64,000 nucleotides of DNA from NCBI GenBank assembly GCA_002705055.1, contig PAHY01000034.1, positions 22,822-86,821 on the forward strand. Reading direction: 5' to 3'. Positions 26,001-36,931 of the stretch are shown in pieces. Made by a program: the position numbers and the translations under genes. The stretch comes from Planctomycetota bacterium (GTDB lineage: Bacteria > Planctomycetota > UBA1135). Below the pieces are notes generated by a model. The model searched no databases and was not told the origin of the DNA. It saw only the letters and a list, made by a program, of their open reading frames with translations. Within the stretch, counting starts at the first letter, position 1, and the number at the start of each line of letters is the position of its first letter.

Positions 26001-26492
26001 GACACCGATGAGGATCGCTGGCGTCGCGGGGTCTACGTCTTCTGGCGTCGCTCCACGCCGTACCCCTCGATGACGGTCTTCGACGCGCCCAGCCGCGAGA
26101 TCTGCACGATCCGCCGCATCCGCACCAACACCCCGCTGCAGGCCTTCGTCACCCTGAACGATCCGGTCTACGTCGAGGCCGCGCAGGCGCTGGCGCGCAA
26201 GCTGCTGAAGCAGCGCTTCCAGTCGATCGCCGGCGGCGAGGATCGCGGGCGGCTGCGCATGGGCCTGGAATGGACCCTCAAGCGCCCGGCCGACCCGCGC
26301 GCCGTCGCGGTGCTGGAGCAGCTCCTGAACGAACAGCGCGAGGCCTTGGCCGACGACATCGAGGCAGCGCGCGCGCTGGCCAGCGAGCCACTCGGCATGC
26401 TGCCGGAAGGCGCCGATCCGGTCGAGTACGCGGCCTGGACCGTGGTCGCCAACGTCCTCCTCAACCAAGACTCCTTCCTGACCCGTGACTGA
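23043..26492 (+). CDS. DUF1549/DUF1553 protein with planctomycete cytochrome C domain and discoidin-like domain
   Basis: 1149 residues, exported by an N-terminal signal peptide. Domains in order: a planctomycete-type cytochrome C domain (PSCyt1, ~30-125) with haem motif CFACH (45-49) and later MPPEK; DUF1549 (PSCyt2, ~145-350) with WAAVWLDLARYADSKGH and CAECHTHKFDP; an F5/8-type (discoidin-like) region (~535-620, ARQSSTSYDGPAELAIDGN); and DUF1553 (PSD1, ~830-1110) with RVAVNRLWARIFGRGIV. This architecture is almost exclusive to planctomycetes and relatives. Function is not established; links to periplasmic carbohydrate degradation or electron transfer have been suggested. Its stop overlaps the GTG start of the DUF1501 gene by 8 bases, the usual pairing. 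Confidence 0.92.
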   Translation: MKQPLTLAALASLSVVASIALAGQEPARKPVDFQREVRPMLSANCFACHGPDESSREADLRLDERADAVRLRDDDYQVIVPGDPEASELIFRIEDDFDPMPPEKHGHALSAEQIDVLRRWIEEGAEYTQHWSFVPLKQPAPPRTDLQPIDSFVQARLAEAGLTPAEEADRHTLIRRLSLDLIGLPPTEQEVLDFVHDDRPDAYERVVDRLLASPHYGERWAAVWLDLARYADSKGHGSDPLREIWRWRDWVIEAYNADLPYDQFTLQQMAGDLLPDADVNTRLATAFHRNSLVNTEGGTDNEEFRVAAVKDRTNLSMQVWMGLTFGCAECHTHKFDPITHEDYYSTYAIFNQTADRDNDNDAPKIPTPTREQQQRLAELDAQLAAVAQEIDSIPIDEAALAAAAERVRAIETQWQEATVLVFDRGEEAGGPDYLRQPDGSWVLQEPYVDKKLTGLLLDDPELPVTALRIEALADDGLPNRGPGASGGNGNFVINEIEVRAFPRAVAAPRYVRLSLEGEQRILSLAEVEVLRGEENLALQGKARQSSTSYDGPAELAIDGNTDGRFEQASVTHTRTEANPWWELELPEAQTLDEIRVWTRTDGNLHERLRGLRVELLDDERRPLLQHWQEEPAQEHFVWKLAQGGKVRTLRALADFEQEGWTAAMAIDGKPETGWAIAPRQGRSHEIRVVIEPQPGVVELMAYLHQNYGGGHVLGRFRPQWTTVEDVDSLLTPTPVRRALAKAAGDRTEAERAAVRDHFRASDPGVLALQQKRDALQREKDGVQIPTTPVLVELAADQRRTTHILEAGNFLNPAAEVQPRVPEAFSFGAAPVRDRADFAQWLTHPDNPLTPRVAVNRLWARIFGRGIVLTEEDFGAQGALPTHPELLDWLAAEYRSHWSQKRLLKTIVMSATYRQASTVTAEKLERDPDNVLLSRGARFRLPAEAVRDQALAVSGLLSRKMFGPSVFPPQPEGLWQAAFNGQRNWQTDTDEDRWRRGVYVFWRRSTPYPSMTVFDAPSREICTIRRIRTNTPLQAFVTLNDPVYVEAAQALARKLLKQRFQSIAGGEDRGRLRMGLEWTLKRPADPRAVAVLEQLLNEQREALADDIEAARALASEPLGMLPEGADPVEYAAWTVVANVLLNQDSFLTRD

Positions 26493-27957
26493 GCGCCGCG
26501 AACTTCCCCGCGCACTGCGCGACGCCGGCCTGCTGGCCCGACGCCGCTTCCTGCAGCAGTGCGGCTTCGGCCTGGGCGCGCTGTTCGCCGGTGGAGGTGC
26601 GAGCTCGCTGGCGCGGGCTGCGGCGGCGCCGGGCGATCGACTGGCTGGCCTGCGTCCGCCCGGCTTCGGCGCGGCCAAGAAGGTGCTCTATCTGCACATG
26701 TCCGGAGGCCCGCCCGGCCTCGACATGTTCGACTGGAAGCCCAAGCTCAAGGAGCTCGACCGCACGCTCTGCCCGGAAGAGTTCGTCGAAGGCAAGCGCC
26801 TGGCTTTCATCAAAGGGCGGCCGGTGCTGCTCGGCCCGCCGCACGGCTTCAAGCAGGTCGGCAAGAACGGCAGCTGGGTGACGGAGCTGATGCCGCACTA
26901 CGAGCGCTACGTGGATGACATCTGCATGGTGCACTCGATGCACACCGACCAGTTCAACCACGCGCCAGCTGAGCTGCTGCTGCACACCGGCACGCAGGTC
27001 TTTGGTGGTGCCTCGATGGGCTCGTGGGCGATGTACGGGCTGGGTTCGATGAACGAGGATCTGCCCGGTTTTGTGGTCATGCTCTCGGGCGAGAGCGATC
27101 CGACCGGCGGCAAATCGCTGTGGGGGAGTGGCTATCTGCCCTCGCACCATCAGGGCACGCTGATGCGCGCCAAGGGCGAGCCGATTTTGTACGTCAACGA
27201 TCCGAAGGGCATGGATCGCTCGACGCGGCGCGCCACCCTGGATGCGCTCGGCGAGCTGAATCAGCTCGAGTTCGAGCGCACTGGTTCACCCGAGACGCTG
27301 TCGCGCTTAGAGCAATACGAGCTGGCCTTCCGCATGCAGGCTTCGGTGCCCGAGGCGATGGACATCACCCGCGAGTCGGAAGAGACCATCGCCGCCTACG
27401 GCGCCAAGCCGGGCGAGAAGAGCTTCGCCAACAACTGCCTGCTGGCGCGCCGCCTGCTCGAGCGCGACGTACGCTTCGTGCAGCTGTACGACTGGGGCTG
27501 GGATATCCACGGCACCAACACCGGCGACGACCTGATGGACAGCTTCCCGAAGAAGTGCCGCGACATCGATCAGCCGATTGCCGCGCTGATGGAAGACCTG
27601 AAGCGCACCGGTCTGCTCGACGAGACCCTGGTCGTGTGGGGCGGCGAGTTCGGCCGCACGCCGATGAACGAGGCGCGCAACGGATCCAAGAAGCTCGGCC
27701 GCGACCACCACCCAGACTGCTTCACGATCTGGCTATCCGGCGCGGGCGTGAAGCGGGGCTTCCACTACGGCGCCACCGACGAACTGGGCTACTCCATCAC
27801 CGAGAACCCCGTCAGCGTACGCGACCTGCAGGCCACCATCCTGCACCTGCTCGGCCTGGATCCCTACCAGCTCAAGTACCCGCACCTCGGCCTCAACCAA
27901 CGCCTGATCGGCCCCGACGACGACGTGGCCCAGCTGTGCGAGGGGATTTTGGCTTAG
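26485..27957 (+). CDS. DUF1501 protein with Tat signal (sulfatase-like fold)
   Basis: The GTG start overlaps the DUF1549/DUF1553 gene by 8 bases. The 490-residue product has a twin-arginine type leader (RRRFLQQCGFGLGALF, ~19-34). The DUF1501 domain follows, with LHMSGGPPGLDMFDWKP (~67-83), the YDWGWDIHG segment (~335) and VVWGGEFGRTP. The DUF1501 fold is related to alkaline phosphatase/sulfatase-type hydrolases; no biochemical role is established. Export folded by Tat suggests a bound cofactor or metal. The 3' third of this gene is duplicated, with a 143-base deletion, at 47886-48214. A weak hairpin with T-rich tail (27972-28010) may end the transcript. Confidence 0.92.
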   Translation: MTERRELPRALRDAGLLARRRFLQQCGFGLGALFAGGGASSLARAAAAPGDRLAGLRPPGFGAAKKVLYLHMSGGPPGLDMFDWKPKLKELDRTLCPEEFVEGKRLAFIKGRPVLLGPPHGFKQVGKNGSWVTELMPHYERYVDDICMVHSMHTDQFNHAPAELLLHTGTQVFGGASMGSWAMYGLGSMNEDLPGFVVMLSGESDPTGGKSLWGSGYLPSHHQGTLMRAKGEPILYVNDPKGMDRSTRRATLDALGELNQLEFERTGSPETLSRLEQYELAFRMQASVPEAMDITRESEETIAAYGAKPGEKSFANNCLLARRLLERDVRFVQLYDWGWDIHGTNTGDDLMDSFPKKCRDIDQPIAALMEDLKRTGLLDETLVVWGGEFGRTPMNEARNGSKKLGRDHHPDCFTIWLSGAGVKRGFHYGATDELGYSITENPVSVRDLQATILHLLGLDPYQLKYPHLGLNQRLIGPDDDVAQLCEGILA

Positions 27958-28447
27958 CGCGCAATCCACCACGTTGGAGACTAGTACAACGCTTTTGGAT
28001 TGTTTTTTGGCCCAGGGGGGCGACAACTAGCTCAAACACCCGCGCATCCAGGTCGCCTCCGGACTCATGCTCGGACGCGGCGCCCGCATCGCGGATTCGC
28101 GATCAGAGCCGCCGTTCAGGTGGCCCGGTGGCTCAATACCCAGTTCCTGCGGCTGCTGACTTTCGATCGTCCCGACGAGGGCTACACTTGGAGCTTTCGC
28201 CAGGACTCCTTTCAATCCGGCGACTTGCCGTTTCCCCCGATGGCCGACCGTTCCCCCTATCTAGAAACTGAGGGCGCCCGATTTGGGTTTTGCGCTCTTG
28301 CTGGCGCCTCAGGAACTGCGGGGTTCTCGACACTTCCTGGCTCGACGCGCCGGTGGCGGCTGTGCAGCGTCGCCTTTGCCAATCTTGGGCCTTGTCCCAG
28401 CGGCCACCCTCGATTTTCTTTCGGCACCGGTGGCATGATGAAATCAA
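27958..28447 (+). other. 490-base gap at the left edge of the island, no gene supported
   Basis: A weak stem CGTTG (27972-27976)/CAACG (27987-27991) followed by T-rich sequence may terminate the DUF1501 transcript. The rest contains short readable pieces in several frames (for example a HPRIQVASGLMLGRGAR segment near 28040) that look like decayed coding sequence, but no intact gene, tRNA or inverted terminal repeat. It must also hold the hsdM promoter, which I could not place. Confidence 0.4.
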
Positions 28448-30151
28448 GTGAGCGCCTCCATGACTAGCACTCAGACCAACCGCACCGATCTTGCCGACGC
28501 CGACAAGCTTTGGAAGTCGGCAGATACCCTCCGAGGCCAGATCGACGCCGCCGAGTACAAGCACGTCGTGCTCGGCCTCCTCTTCCTGAAGTACATCTCG
28601 GATTCCTTCGAGGCCCGGCGCGAGGAACTGATGGCCGAGTTGGAGGCGGACGGCATCACCGGCCCGCAGCTCGAAGGCCTGCTGGAGAACCGCGACGAAT
28701 ACACCGCCGAGCGGGTCTTCTGGGTGCCACCCGAGGCGCGCTGGCAGAACCTTCAGAACCAGGCTACGCGCCCCGATGTCGCTACGCTGATAGACGACGC
28801 CATCCTGGCCGTCGAGCGCGACAACCCGACCCTCAAGAGCAAGCTTCCGCGCGACTACGCTCGCCGCGGCATCGCGCCCGAAAAGCTGAAGGGCCTGATC
28901 GACCTGATCGCCGACATCGGGTTCAAGGACGACCGCGCGAAGGCGCGCGACACCCTGGGCCGTGTCTACGAGTACTTCCTCGGCAAGTTCGCCCAGGCCG
29001 AGGGCAAGCTGGGAGGCGAGTTCTTCACGCCGCGCTGCATCGTCCGTCTGCTGGTCGAGATGCTCGAGCCCTACGAAGGGCGCGTCTACGACCCGTGCTG
29101 CGGTTCGGCGGGCATGTTCGTCCAGTCGGAGCGCTTCGTGGAGGCGCACGGCGGCGAGAAGACGGACATCTCGATCTTCGGCCAGGAGTCGAACCCCACC
29201 ACCTGGCGGCTGGCGCACATGAACCTGGCCATCCGAGGCATCGAGGCCAACCTCGGTTCGCAACCTGCCGATTCATTTCTGCGCAGTCTGCATCCGGACC
29301 TGAAGGCTGATTTCATTCTGGCCAACCCTCCGTTCAATATCTCGGACTGGTCCGGGAAGCTCCTTCAGGACGACGTGCGCTGGCGCTACGGCACGCCGCC
29401 GGTCGGCAACGCCAACTACGCCTGGATCCAGCACTTCATCCACCACCTGGCTCCGCCCAACGGTCACGGCGGAGGGGTGGCCGGCTTCGTCATGGCCAAT
29501 GGCTCGCTGTCCTCCGGTTCCGGGGGAGAAGGTGAGATCCGGCAACGCATCGTCGAGGCCGATCTGGTCGACTGCATCGTCGCACTGCCGGCCCAACTCT
29601 TCCTGACCACCGGCATCCCCGCCTGCCTCTGGTTCCTCACGCGTGACAAGACCGGCAAGAACCTCAAGCACGGCGGTCGCGATCGCTCGGGCGAGACGCT
29701 GTTCATCGACGCCCGCAAGCTCGGCACCATGCAGACCCGCACCCTACGAGTGCTGACCGGCGGCGACGATGGCGAGACCCTGCTTGCCGATGGTCTGGGC
29801 GACCCAAACGCCGATTCCGACATCGGCCGCATCGCCTACGCCTTCCGCCAGTGGCGCGGCGAGCCCGCCCCCGACTGGTGGGACGAGGCCGAGCATGGCG
29901 CGTGGGAATACCGAGACATCCCCGGCTTCTGCAAGAGCGAGACGATTGAAGGGATCGGCAAGCACGGCTGCGTGCTAACTCCCGGTCGTTATGTCGGCGC
30001 CGAGGAGCAGGAAGACGACGGTGAGCCGTTCGCGGAGAAGTATCCGCGGCTGCTGGCGGAGTTGGAGGCGTGCTTTTGGGAGGGGGAGCGGTTGATGGCC
30101 GTAGTGCGGGATCGGCTTACCTCTGTTGCGGCAGATGAGGGTGGCGCATGA
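28448..30151 (+). CDS. hsdM: Type I restriction-modification system, DNA methyltransferase subunit HsdM
   Basis: 567 residues (GTG at 28448; an in-frame ATG at 28460 would shorten it by four). The N-terminal HsdM helical domain (~15-150) includes [17 protein letters not shown]. The N6-adenine methyltransferase domain carries the SAM motif [10 protein letters not shown] (215-224) and the catalytic NPPF (293-296). QGQES-type and EFFTPR motifs (~190-196) fit the family. HsdM with HsdS methylates adenines in a bipartite recognition site, and with HsdR cuts unmodified DNA. It is the first gene of a four-gene operon and overlaps hsdS by 4 bases. Full length, no sign of damage. Confidence 0.95.
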   Translation: MSASMTSTQTNRTDLADADKLWKSADTLRGQIDAAEYKHVVLGLLFLKYISDSFEARREELMAELEADGITGPQLEGLLENRDEYTAERVFWVPPEARWQNLQNQATRPDVATLIDDAILAVERDNPTLKSKLPRDYARRGIAPEKLKGLIDLIADIGFKDDRAKARDTLGRVYEYFLGKFAQAEGKLGGEFFTPRCIVRLLVEMLEPYEGRVYDPCCGSAGMFVQSERFVEAHGGEKTDISIFGQESNPTTWRLAHMNLAIRGIEANLGSQPADSFLRSLHPDLKADFILANPPFNISDWSGKLLQDDVRWRYGTPPVGNANYAWIQHFIHHLAPPNGHGGGVAGFVMANGSLSSGSGGEGEIRQRIVEADLVDCIVALPAQLFLTTGIPACLWFLTRDKTGKNLKHGGRDRSGETLFIDARKLGTMQTRTLRVLTGGDDGETLLADGLGDPNADSDIGRIAYAFRQWRGEPAPDWWDEAEHGAWEYRDIPGFCKSETIEGIGKHGCVLTPGRYVGAEEQEDDGEPFAEKYPRLLAELEACFWEGERLMAVVRDRLTSVAADEGGA

Positions 30152-31488
30152 ACTCTGCGAATTCCCTCGACAATTGGATTCCACACTCAACCAGCGAACT
30201 TATCGCCGAACGCAAGCTGTCGATTGGTGACGGCTATCGCGCGAAGAACTCCGAGCTGTCAACGGAAGGACTGCCATTTGCCAGAGCGGGCAACATCGAC
30301 GGTGGATTTCAATTTGATGACGCCGATCGATTCCCCGAGGAGGACTTGGCCAAGGTAGGAGACAAGGTTAGCCAGCCGGGAGATGTAGTGTTCACGTCAA
30401 AGGGTACGGTCGGACGCCTCGCGTTCGTCCGGCCGACGACGCCGCGTTTCGTATACGCGCCGCAGCTTTGCTACTGGCGGTCACTCGACCCTGCCGTCAT
30501 CGATAATCGCTGGCTCTACTACTGGATGCGCGGCAGCGAGTTCACGCAACAGATCTCCGGTGTCAAAGGGCAGACTGACATGGCCGACTATGTCAGCCTC
30601 ACCGACCAGCGCCGAATGGAGATCACGCTTCCTCCGGCTTCAATTCAACGCTCAATCGCTGCCGTCCTCGGCTCGCTCGACGACAAGATCGAGCAGAACC
30701 GACGGACGGCGCGGGCGCTGGAGCGGCTCGCGCGGGCGATCTTCCGGGCCTGGTTCGTGGACTTCGAGCCGGTGAAGGCCAAGGCCGAAGGCGCGACCTC
30801 CTTCCCCTCCATGCCCCAGGAGGTCTTCGACGCCCTGCCCACCCGCTTCGTCGATTCCGACATCGGCCCCGTGCCGGAGGGGTGGGAGGTGAAGGCCGTA
30901 TCAGAAGTCGTCGATGTCAACCCGACTCGATCGCTTCGGAAGGGTGAGCCTGCACCGTACCTCGACATGAAGAGCATGCCGACGAAAGGGCACGCGCCAG
31001 ATTCATGGACCGAGCGCCCGTTCGGCTCTGGAATGCGCTTCATGAACGGCGATACTCTGGTTGCTCGAATCACTCCGTGTTTGGAGAACGGCAAGACTGC
31101 TTTCGTCGATTTCCTGGACGACGGTCAGATTGCATGGGGTTCGACTGAGTACATCGTGCTTTGCCCCAAGCCGCCGGTGCCTCCGATCTTCGCGTACTGC
31201 CTGGCCAGGACCGGCGAGTTCCGCGATTTCGCAATCCAGAACATGACTGGTACGAGCGGAAGACAGCGCGTCTCTCCGAGTGCCATGGAACACTTTCGAC
31301 TTGCCATCCCCTCGAAGGAAGTGGCCGAGGGGTTCGGCAAGGATTTGAATCCGATGTTCGAATGCATTCGTAGCGGCATGGAGGAGTCTCGCAAGCTCGC
31401 GACAATGCGCGACTACTTGCTGCCGACTCTGTTGAGTGGCGAAGTCCGTGTTGGTGACATCAGGTATGAAGCCGAGATAGACGCATGA
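30148..31488 (+). CDS. hsdS: Type I restriction-modification system, specificity subunit HsdS
   Basis: 446 residues with two target-recognition domains. TRD1 (~1-165) contains [18 protein letters not shown] conserved helical spacer, [20 protein letters not shown] onward (~165-200), ends in [17 protein letters not shown]2 (~235-400) begins [13 protein letters not shown], and a second helical region follows up to [10 protein letters not shown]. Each TRD reads one half of a split DNA site and the helices set the spacing. Base composition is visibly more AT-rich than in the core genes nearby, as is usual for exchanged specificity subunits. It overlaps hsdM and the following ATPase gene by 4 bases each. 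The recognised sequence cannot be predicted. Confidence 0.94.
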   Translation: MNSANSLDNWIPHSTSELIAERKLSIGDGYRAKNSELSTEGLPFARAGNIDGGFQFDDADRFPEEDLAKVGDKVSQPGDVVFTSKGTVGRLAFVRPTTPRFVYAPQLCYWRSLDPAVIDNRWLYYWMRGSEFTQQISGVKGQTDMADYVSLTDQRRMEITLPPASIQRSIAAVLGSLDDKIEQNRRTARALERLARAIFRAWFVDFEPVKAKAEGATSFPSMPQEVFDALPTRFVDSDIGPVPEGWEVKAVSEVVDVNPTRSLRKGEPAPYLDMKSMPTKGHAPDSWTERPFGSGMRFMNGDTLVARITPCLENGKTAFVDFLDDGQIAWGSTEYIVLCPKPPVPPIFAYCLARTGEFRDFAIQNMTGTSGRQRVSPSAMEHFRLAIPSKEVAEGFGKDLNPMFECIRSGMEESRKLATMRDYLLPTLLSGEVRVGDIRYEAEIDA

Positions 31489-33761
31489 TGAGTTTCACGC
31501 GACTATCTCGATTGAAGGATCACGGAATTTATCGAGACCTTTCGTGGCCGCACGATCTCCAAGATTTTGGCCGTTACAACCTGATATATGGCTGGAACGG
31601 CACAGGCAAGACAACATTGAGCCGGCTGTTCAGAGCCCTAGAGTTGCGGGAGGTTCCGACTCCCGGGGAGGTCAAAGTTCGCATCGGCGACGACGATGTA
31701 CCGGGCGTTGATTTCCCCCAAGCGACGCTGCCGGTCCGCGTGTTCAATCGAGACCTGGTGAACGAAAGTATCTTCCCGATCGGTGGTGGCGAAGTGCCAC
31801 CGATTTTCGTCGTCGGCAAAGAGAGCGTTGAGAAGCAGAAAGAAGTCGAGCGTCTGAAGCAGGCGCGCGTTGAGGCCGACGCCGAATGGAGCGCAGCACG
31901 AGCGCGAGATCGGGAGGCTGCACACGCCCTCGATCAGTATTGTCAGGGCCGGGCGCGCGTGATCAAGGACACCTTGCGGTCCTCGGGGCAGAACCCGTTC
32001 AACAACTACAACAAGTCAAACTTCCGAGGCCGGGCGGCGCAGCTGGTCGCGGATGATGACGCCGCCTCGCACCGCCTGAACGACTCCGATCGCCAAGCCC
32101 TTCTTATCCAGCACAAGGGGGCGCCGAAGTCCAGGCTTGCTGAGATCACCTATCGATTGCCTGACCTGCAGGCGTTGGCCGGTACCACCTCTGCTCTCCT
32201 GAAGAAGACAGTCGTTTCGGCAGCGATTCAGTCGCTCAAGGATGACTCCGAAGTTGCGGACTGGACCCGCCGTGGCCTTGGCTTGCACAACGACCGGCAT
32301 GCCGACAAGTGCCTCTTTTGCGCGCAGCCACTTCCAGAAAACCGGCTCGGGGCATTGGAGGCACATTTCAACGCCGAATACGAGCAGTTCATGCGCGAGA
32401 TTGACGACCAGATCACGAAGCTGGAGTCGATCCGGACTCAGACATCGGAACTGAAGTTGCCCAGTCGGGCTGAGTTCTACGACGACATGGCTGCCGGGTA
32501 CGAGACCGCCGAAGGTGCCTTGCGGGAGGCTGCGGATGCCGCCGGGAGCTTCGCGAGATCGTTGGGCGCAGCCTTGGGGAAGAAACGAGCAAAAGCCTTC
32601 GAGGCTCTGCCGATGGAGGTGGTTGCTCCTGAGATCGACACTAGCGTTGTCGAAGCTGTAAATGAGGTCATCCGCAAGCACAACCAAGCGTCGGAAGATT
32701 TCACATCGCGGGTCAGCTCCGCGCGCGAACGACTCGCAATGGATTTGATCGCGGCGGATATCGATGAATTCCAACGCCTGCAGGATGCGGTCCGGAATGC
32801 GTCCGGTGAATCGAGGACTGCAAAGGACAAGTCCGATGATCTTGCTGCCCGGATCAATAAGATCGAGGGCGAGATCATCGAGCATCGGCAGCCAGCAGAA
32901 GACCTGAACAATGACCTGCAGCAGTACCTTGGGCATGGCGAGCTGCGATTAGTGGTGAAGGACACAGGTTACACGGTCACCCGGAACGGTGAGCAAGCGC
33001 AGATGCTCAGCGAAGGTGAGATGACCGCGATTGCACTGCTCTACTTTCTGAAATCACTTGAAGGGCGAGACTTCGATCTGGCAAGTGGCGTTGTGGTCCT
33101 CGACGATCCCGTCTCGAGTCTTGACGCCAATGCGCTCTACCTTGCGTTTGGCTATATCCGCGAGCGGACCGAGGGCGCCGGCCAATTGTTCGTGCTCACC
33201 CACAACTTCGCTTTTTTCCGCCAAGTACGTAATTGGTTCCATCATCTGAAGGGGCAGGGGGGAAAGAACCTCGGGCGACGGCCGGCTCGCTTCTACATGC
33301 TGGAGCCAGTGCATGGTAGTGATCCGCGGTGTTCCAACATTCGACCGCTTGATCCCTTGCTGAAGCAGTTTGAGTCCGAGTATCATTACCTTTTTTCTAG
33401 GATCTACCGACGTGCAACTGCCCCTATAACAAGCGGGCTTGAGGACTCCTACAGCTTGCCAAATATGGCAAGGCGCTTCCTTGAAGCATTCCTCGCTTTC
33501 CGGCAGCCCGCCAGCTCGGGCGATCTTTGGAAGAAGGTGAAGGCGTCGGATTTTGACGAAGCGAAGAAGCTGCGAATCCTCCGTTTCCTGCACACGTATT
33601 CGCATGGCGATGCCGTGGGTGATCCGGAGCACGATTTATCGGTGCTAAGTGAGGCCGGATCTATCCTGCAGGATCTAATGCAGTTTGTCGAGACACAGGA
33701 CCCGGAGCACTTTGCTGGAATGGTCGGGCTTATGAATTCGGTGGAGGGAGAAGGAATATGA
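31485..33761 (+). CDS. RloC/PrrC-like AAA ATPase, putative anticodon nuclease
   Basis: 758 residues. ABC-type ATPase parts: Walker A GWNGTGKT (36-43), signature [13 protein letters not shown] (507-519), Walker [13 protein letters not shown] (536-547), H-loop LTHN (571-574). The central region is coiled coil and contains CLFC (276-279), which looks like the zinc hook of RloC. The C-terminus shows R663-x3-E667 and H703/H707 (LHTYSHGD), matching the spacing style of the PrrC/RloC Arg-Glu-His tRNA anticodon nuclease triad. PrrC is encoded between hsdS and hsdR in the EcoprrI cassette, the position seen here, and is unleashed when phage disarm the restriction enzyme. The AAA_13 assignment is strong; nuclease activity is inferred from motifs and context. 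4-bp overlaps at both ends. Confidence 0.78.
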   Translation: MMSFTRLSRLKDHGIYRDLSWPHDLQDFGRYNLIYGWNGTGKTTLSRLFRALELREVPTPGEVKVRIGDDDVPGVDFPQATLPVRVFNRDLVNESIFPIGGGEVPPIFVVGKESVEKQKEVERLKQARVEADAEWSAARARDREAAHALDQYCQGRARVIKDTLRSSGQNPFNNYNKSNFRGRAAQLVADDDAASHRLNDSDRQALLIQHKGAPKSRLAEITYRLPDLQALAGTTSALLKKTVVSAAIQSLKDDSEVADWTRRGLGLHNDRHADKCLFCAQPLPENRLGALEAHFNAEYEQFMREIDDQITKLESIRTQTSELKLPSRAEFYDDMAAGYETAEGALREAADAAGSFARSLGAALGKKRAKAFEALPMEVVAPEIDTSVVEAVNEVIRKHNQASEDFTSRVSSARERLAMDLIAADIDEFQRLQDAVRNASGESRTAKDKSDDLAARINKIEGEIIEHRQPAEDLNNDLQQYLGHGELRLVVKDTGYTVTRNGEQAQMLSEGEMTAIALLYFLKSLEGRDFDLASGVVVLDDPVSSLDANALYLAFGYIRERTEGAGQLFVLTHNFAFFRQVRNWFHHLKGQGGKNLGRRPARFYMLEPVHGSDPRCSNIRPLDPLLKQFESEYHYLFSRIYRRATAPITSGLEDSYSLPNMARRFLEAFLAFRQPASSGDLWKKVKASDFDEAKKLRILRFLHTYSHGDAVGDPEHDLSVLSEAGSILQDLMQFVETQDPEHFAGMVGLMNSVEGEGI

Positions 33762-36700
33762 CAATGTCCTCGCCCACCGAACAGCTCGTCGAGGATATCG
33801 CCTCCGTCTACTTCGGCGCGATCGGAGTGGCGGTCAAGCGTGGCGTGGAGATCGACGACGCTGGTGAACGCGGTGATGCTTCGCAGTGCGTCTTGAGCGG
33901 GCGGCTCAGCGCGGCCCTGCAGCGGCTCAATTCCGGTCTCCCGCATGACACGCTCAAGAGCGTTGCGCGGACTCTGTCTCGCCCGCTCCATCCGACCCTC
34001 GTTCAGAACAATCGTTGGTTCCACACGCTGCTCGTAGACGGTGTCGAGGTCGAGTACCGCGATCCTAAGTCCGGCGAGACTCGCGGCGGACGCGCGCGCC
34101 TGATCGACTTCGAGAACCCGGCGGCGAACGAGCTACTGGTGGTGCGCCAGCTCAGTGTTGCTGGGGCATCGGGCAAGATCATCCGCCCGGATCTCACGAT
34201 TTTCCTGAACGGGTTACCGATCGCGGTGATCGAGCTGAAAGACCCGACTGATACCGGGGCGGATCTGGGCGTTGCCATTCAGCAACTCGGCCGCTACATG
34301 CACACCGTGCCGGACCTGTTCGTGCCGAACCTCGCCCTGGTCGTCTCGGATGGCATGCTGACGCGGGTTGGGACGCTCACCAGTGGCTCCAGCCGCTTCA
34401 TGCCTTGGCGTCCGATCCATGAGGGGGAAGCTGGTGGCGCCCCGACCCTGGAAGCGCTGGTCCGCGGGCTCTTTCCGCTACCGGTGCTGCTGGACTATCT
34501 GCGGAACTGTGTTGTCTTTGAAGAGGACGAGCGGGGCGAAATCATCAAGAAGATTGCTGGCTATCACCAGTTTCGTGCCGTGCGTAAGGCGCGGGAGAGC
34601 GTGCTCGCGCACGTTCGGCCGCCGATCGGCGATGGCGATGGGCGCGGCGGAGTCGTTTGGCACACCCAGGGTTCGGGCAAGTCGCTCACCATGCTGATGC
34701 TGGCTGGCGCGCTGATCCGTGAGCCGCAGATGGCGAATCCGACCGTGGTTATGATCACGGACCGCAACGACTTAGACGACCAGCTCTTTGAGACGTTTGC
34801 TGCGGGTCGTTCGCTGCTGCGGCAGGATCCGGTTCAGGCGGGGAGTCGGGAGGAGCTTCGGCAACTGCTTGATCGCGCGGCGGGCGGCGTAGTGTTCACC
34901 ACGATTCAGAAGTTCGCTGAGGCGCACGGAGTGATTTCGGAGCGGGCCAACGTGGTGGTGATGGCTGACGAGGCGCACCGCAGCCAGTACGGATTCGTTG
35001 AGGGCGGCGCGCGGTGGATGCGCGAGGCCCTGCCGAACGCCACCTTCGTCGGCTTCACGGGCACGCCGCTGGAGCGCGACGACAAGAACACGATCCATGT
35101 CTTTGGCGAATACGCGGACATCTACGACATCCGGCAGGCAGTGGAGGACGGCGCGACCCGGCCGCTCTACTACGAGTCGAGGGTCATCAAGCTGAGGGTG
35201 GACGAGGATGGCGCGCGGGTCGCCGAGGAGCAGGTCGAGTACGTCGTGGGCGCGGATAGGGGCGGCGATGAGGCGGAAGATCGAATCCGCGTTCCGCTGG
35301 AGGCGCTGGTCGGCGCCAAGGAGCGCGTCGACCGTCTGGCGGCGTTCATCGTCGAGCACTGGGAGAAGCGACGCGCCGCGATGGAAGGCAAGGCCATGGT
35401 GGTCACCATGAGCCGTGACATCGCTGCGCGCCTTTACGCGGCGATCTCCGAGCTGCGCCCCGATTGGCACGATTCCGACGACGAGCGTGGTGCGATGAAG
35501 GTGGTCGTCACCGGATCGTCCGACGATCCGGATCCGCTACGCAGCCACGTGCGCACCAAGGCCGCGCGCAAACGGTTGGCCGAGCGATTCAAAGACCCTG
35601 ACGATGACCTGCGGCTGGTCATCGTCTGCGACATGTGGCTGACGGGTTTCGACTGCCCACCGGCGCACACCATGTATCTGGACAAGCCGCTGGCCGGGCA
35701 CAACCTCATGCAGGCCATCGCCAGAGTGAACCGTGTCTACGGCGACAAGCCGGGCGGCCTGATCGTGGATCTACTCGGGCTCGCCGACCAGTTGGGGGAT
35801 GCCATGGCCACCTACACGCAAGCGGGGGGTACAGGCGAGGCTGTGCGCAAGGTGCAGGGCGAGGCGGTGCCCGCGATGCAGGCCGCCTTTGAGAAGCTGC
35901 GCGGCTTCTTCCACGGTTGCGACTACGAAGAGGCACTGCAGGCCGAGCCACGCGACGTGCTCGCGATCTATCTGCGCGCGATCGACCACGTCTTGGGGCA
36001 GAACGACGGCTGGAAACGCTTCCGTACCCTCGTCAAGGAACTCTCGACAGCCTTCGCCCTCGCAGTGCCGCGCCCGGAAACCGAGGCGATCACGCCTCAC
36101 CTCGCGTTCTTCCAGCGCGCGGTCGCAATGATCCGCAAGCGACTGGCCGATGAGAGCGGCGCCGCCACAGGGCGAGGCCGCCAGCGCGACATCGACGCAG
36201 CAGTTCGCCAGGTGATCGGTGGCGCGGTCGATGCCGACGAGGTGATCGACCTGTTCGCAGCTACCGGTCTCGAGGAGGCCCGCCTCGACATCTTGAGTGA
36301 TGAGTTCCTCGGCCGGGTGGCGGCGCTGGAGCAGAAGAACCTCGCCCTGGAGACCCTGCGCAAGCTGCTGAACGACCAGATCCGGACTACCGAGCGCACG
36401 AACCTCGTCCAGAGCAAGAAGTTCCGCGAGGCGCTCGAAGACGCTGTCCTGCGCTACACGAACAAGGCAATCAGCACTGCGGAGATGATCTCGCGTCTGA
36501 TCGATCTGGCAAAGCACCTGCGCGAAGCCCAGCAGCACGGCGAGGAGCTGGGCTTGAGCAGCGAGGAGACCGCGTTCTACGACGCCCTGGCGGAAAACGA
36601 GTCGGCTCGCGAGGCGATGCAGAGCGACACACTACGGCTGATGGCCCGCGAGTTGGCCGAGATGGTGAAGAAGATGCCAAAGCTTGACTGGACCCAGCGC

Positions 36701-36838
36701 GAATCGGTGCGCGCAAGCCTGCGCCGCAACGTCCGGCGGCTCCTGGCCAAATATGGCTACCCTCCGGACTTGGCTGAGGGCGCTACGCAACTGGTGCTTC
36801 GCCAAGCGGAGTTGTCGACCGAGCACGGTGTAGAGTGA
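33758..36838 (+). CDS. hsdR: Type I restriction-modification system, endonuclease/translocase subunit HsdR
   Basis: 1026 residues. The N-terminal nuclease domain has the PD-(D/E)xK pattern: D145 in RPDLTIFL and E159-L-K161 in AVIELKD. The superfamily 2 motor shows Walker A TQGSGKS (303-309), DEAH (404-407), a GFTGTPL motif III, and [10 protein letters not shown] with [13 protein letters not shown] towards the C-terminal motor half. The last ~250 residues are helical and probably bind HsdM. HsdR translocates DNA and cuts it when the site is unmethylated. It overlaps the preceding ATPase gene by 4 bases, so all four operon genes are likely translated in a coupled fashion. Intact. Confidence 0.95.
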   Translation: MTMSSPTEQLVEDIASVYFGAIGVAVKRGVEIDDAGERGDASQCVLSGRLSAALQRLNSGLPHDTLKSVARTLSRPLHPTLVQNNRWFHTLLVDGVEVEYRDPKSGETRGGRARLIDFENPAANELLVVRQLSVAGASGKIIRPDLTIFLNGLPIAVIELKDPTDTGADLGVAIQQLGRYMHTVPDLFVPNLALVVSDGMLTRVGTLTSGSSRFMPWRPIHEGEAGGAPTLEALVRGLFPLPVLLDYLRNCVVFEEDERGEIIKKIAGYHQFRAVRKARESVLAHVRPPIGDGDGRGGVVWHTQGSGKSLTMLMLAGALIREPQMANPTVVMITDRNDLDDQLFETFAAGRSLLRQDPVQAGSREELRQLLDRAAGGVVFTTIQKFAEAHGVISERANVVVMADEAHRSQYGFVEGGARWMREALPNATFVGFTGTPLERDDKNTIHVFGEYADIYDIRQAVEDGATRPLYYESRVIKLRVDEDGARVAEEQVEYVVGADRGGDEAEDRIRVPLEALVGAKERVDRLAAFIVEHWEKRRAAMEGKAMVVTMSRDIAARLYAAISELRPDWHDSDDERGAMKVVVTGSSDDPDPLRSHVRTKAARKRLAERFKDPDDDLRLVIVCDMWLTGFDCPPAHTMYLDKPLAGHNLMQAIARVNRVYGDKPGGLIVDLLGLADQLGDAMATYTQAGGTGEAVRKVQGEAVPAMQAAFEKLRGFFHGCDYEEALQAEPRDVLAIYLRAIDHVLGQNDGWKRFRTLVKELSTAFALAVPRPETEAITPHLAFFQRAVAMIRKRLADESGAATGRGRQRDIDAAVRQVIGGAVDADEVIDLFAATGLEEARLDILSDEFLGRVAALEQKNLALETLRKLLNDQIRTTERTNLVQSKKFREALEDAVLRYTNKAISTAEMISRLIDLAKHLREAQQHGEELGLSSEETAFYDALAENESAREAMQSDTLRLMARELAEMVKKMPKLDWTQRESVRASLRRNVRRLLAKYGYPPDLAEGATQLVLRQAELSTEHGVE

Positions 36839-36931
36839 TATGGATCGTCTCACGGAGGTAGCGCGGCGTCGTGACTGCGGATGGCTTCATGTGAGAGACA
36901 ATTTGAGTGATGATTAGAGTGCCTGTTGGTC

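Noticed and set aside
23028..26678. 1216-residue minus-strand open frame opposite the DUF1549/DUF1553 gene
   Set aside because: Antisense of a gene with unmistakable domains; Arg/His/Leu-rich, no recognisable fold.
27957..28100. tRNA or integrase attachment site at the island edge
   Set aside because: No tRNA-like sequence and no integrase or recombinase gene anywhere in 27958-48214.
28000..28467. Possible 155-residue gene between DUF1501 and hsdM
   Set aside because: Composition is erratic (Arg/Pro/Thr-rich), it has no ribosome site, and it overlaps the hsdM start. Treated as non-coding or decayed.
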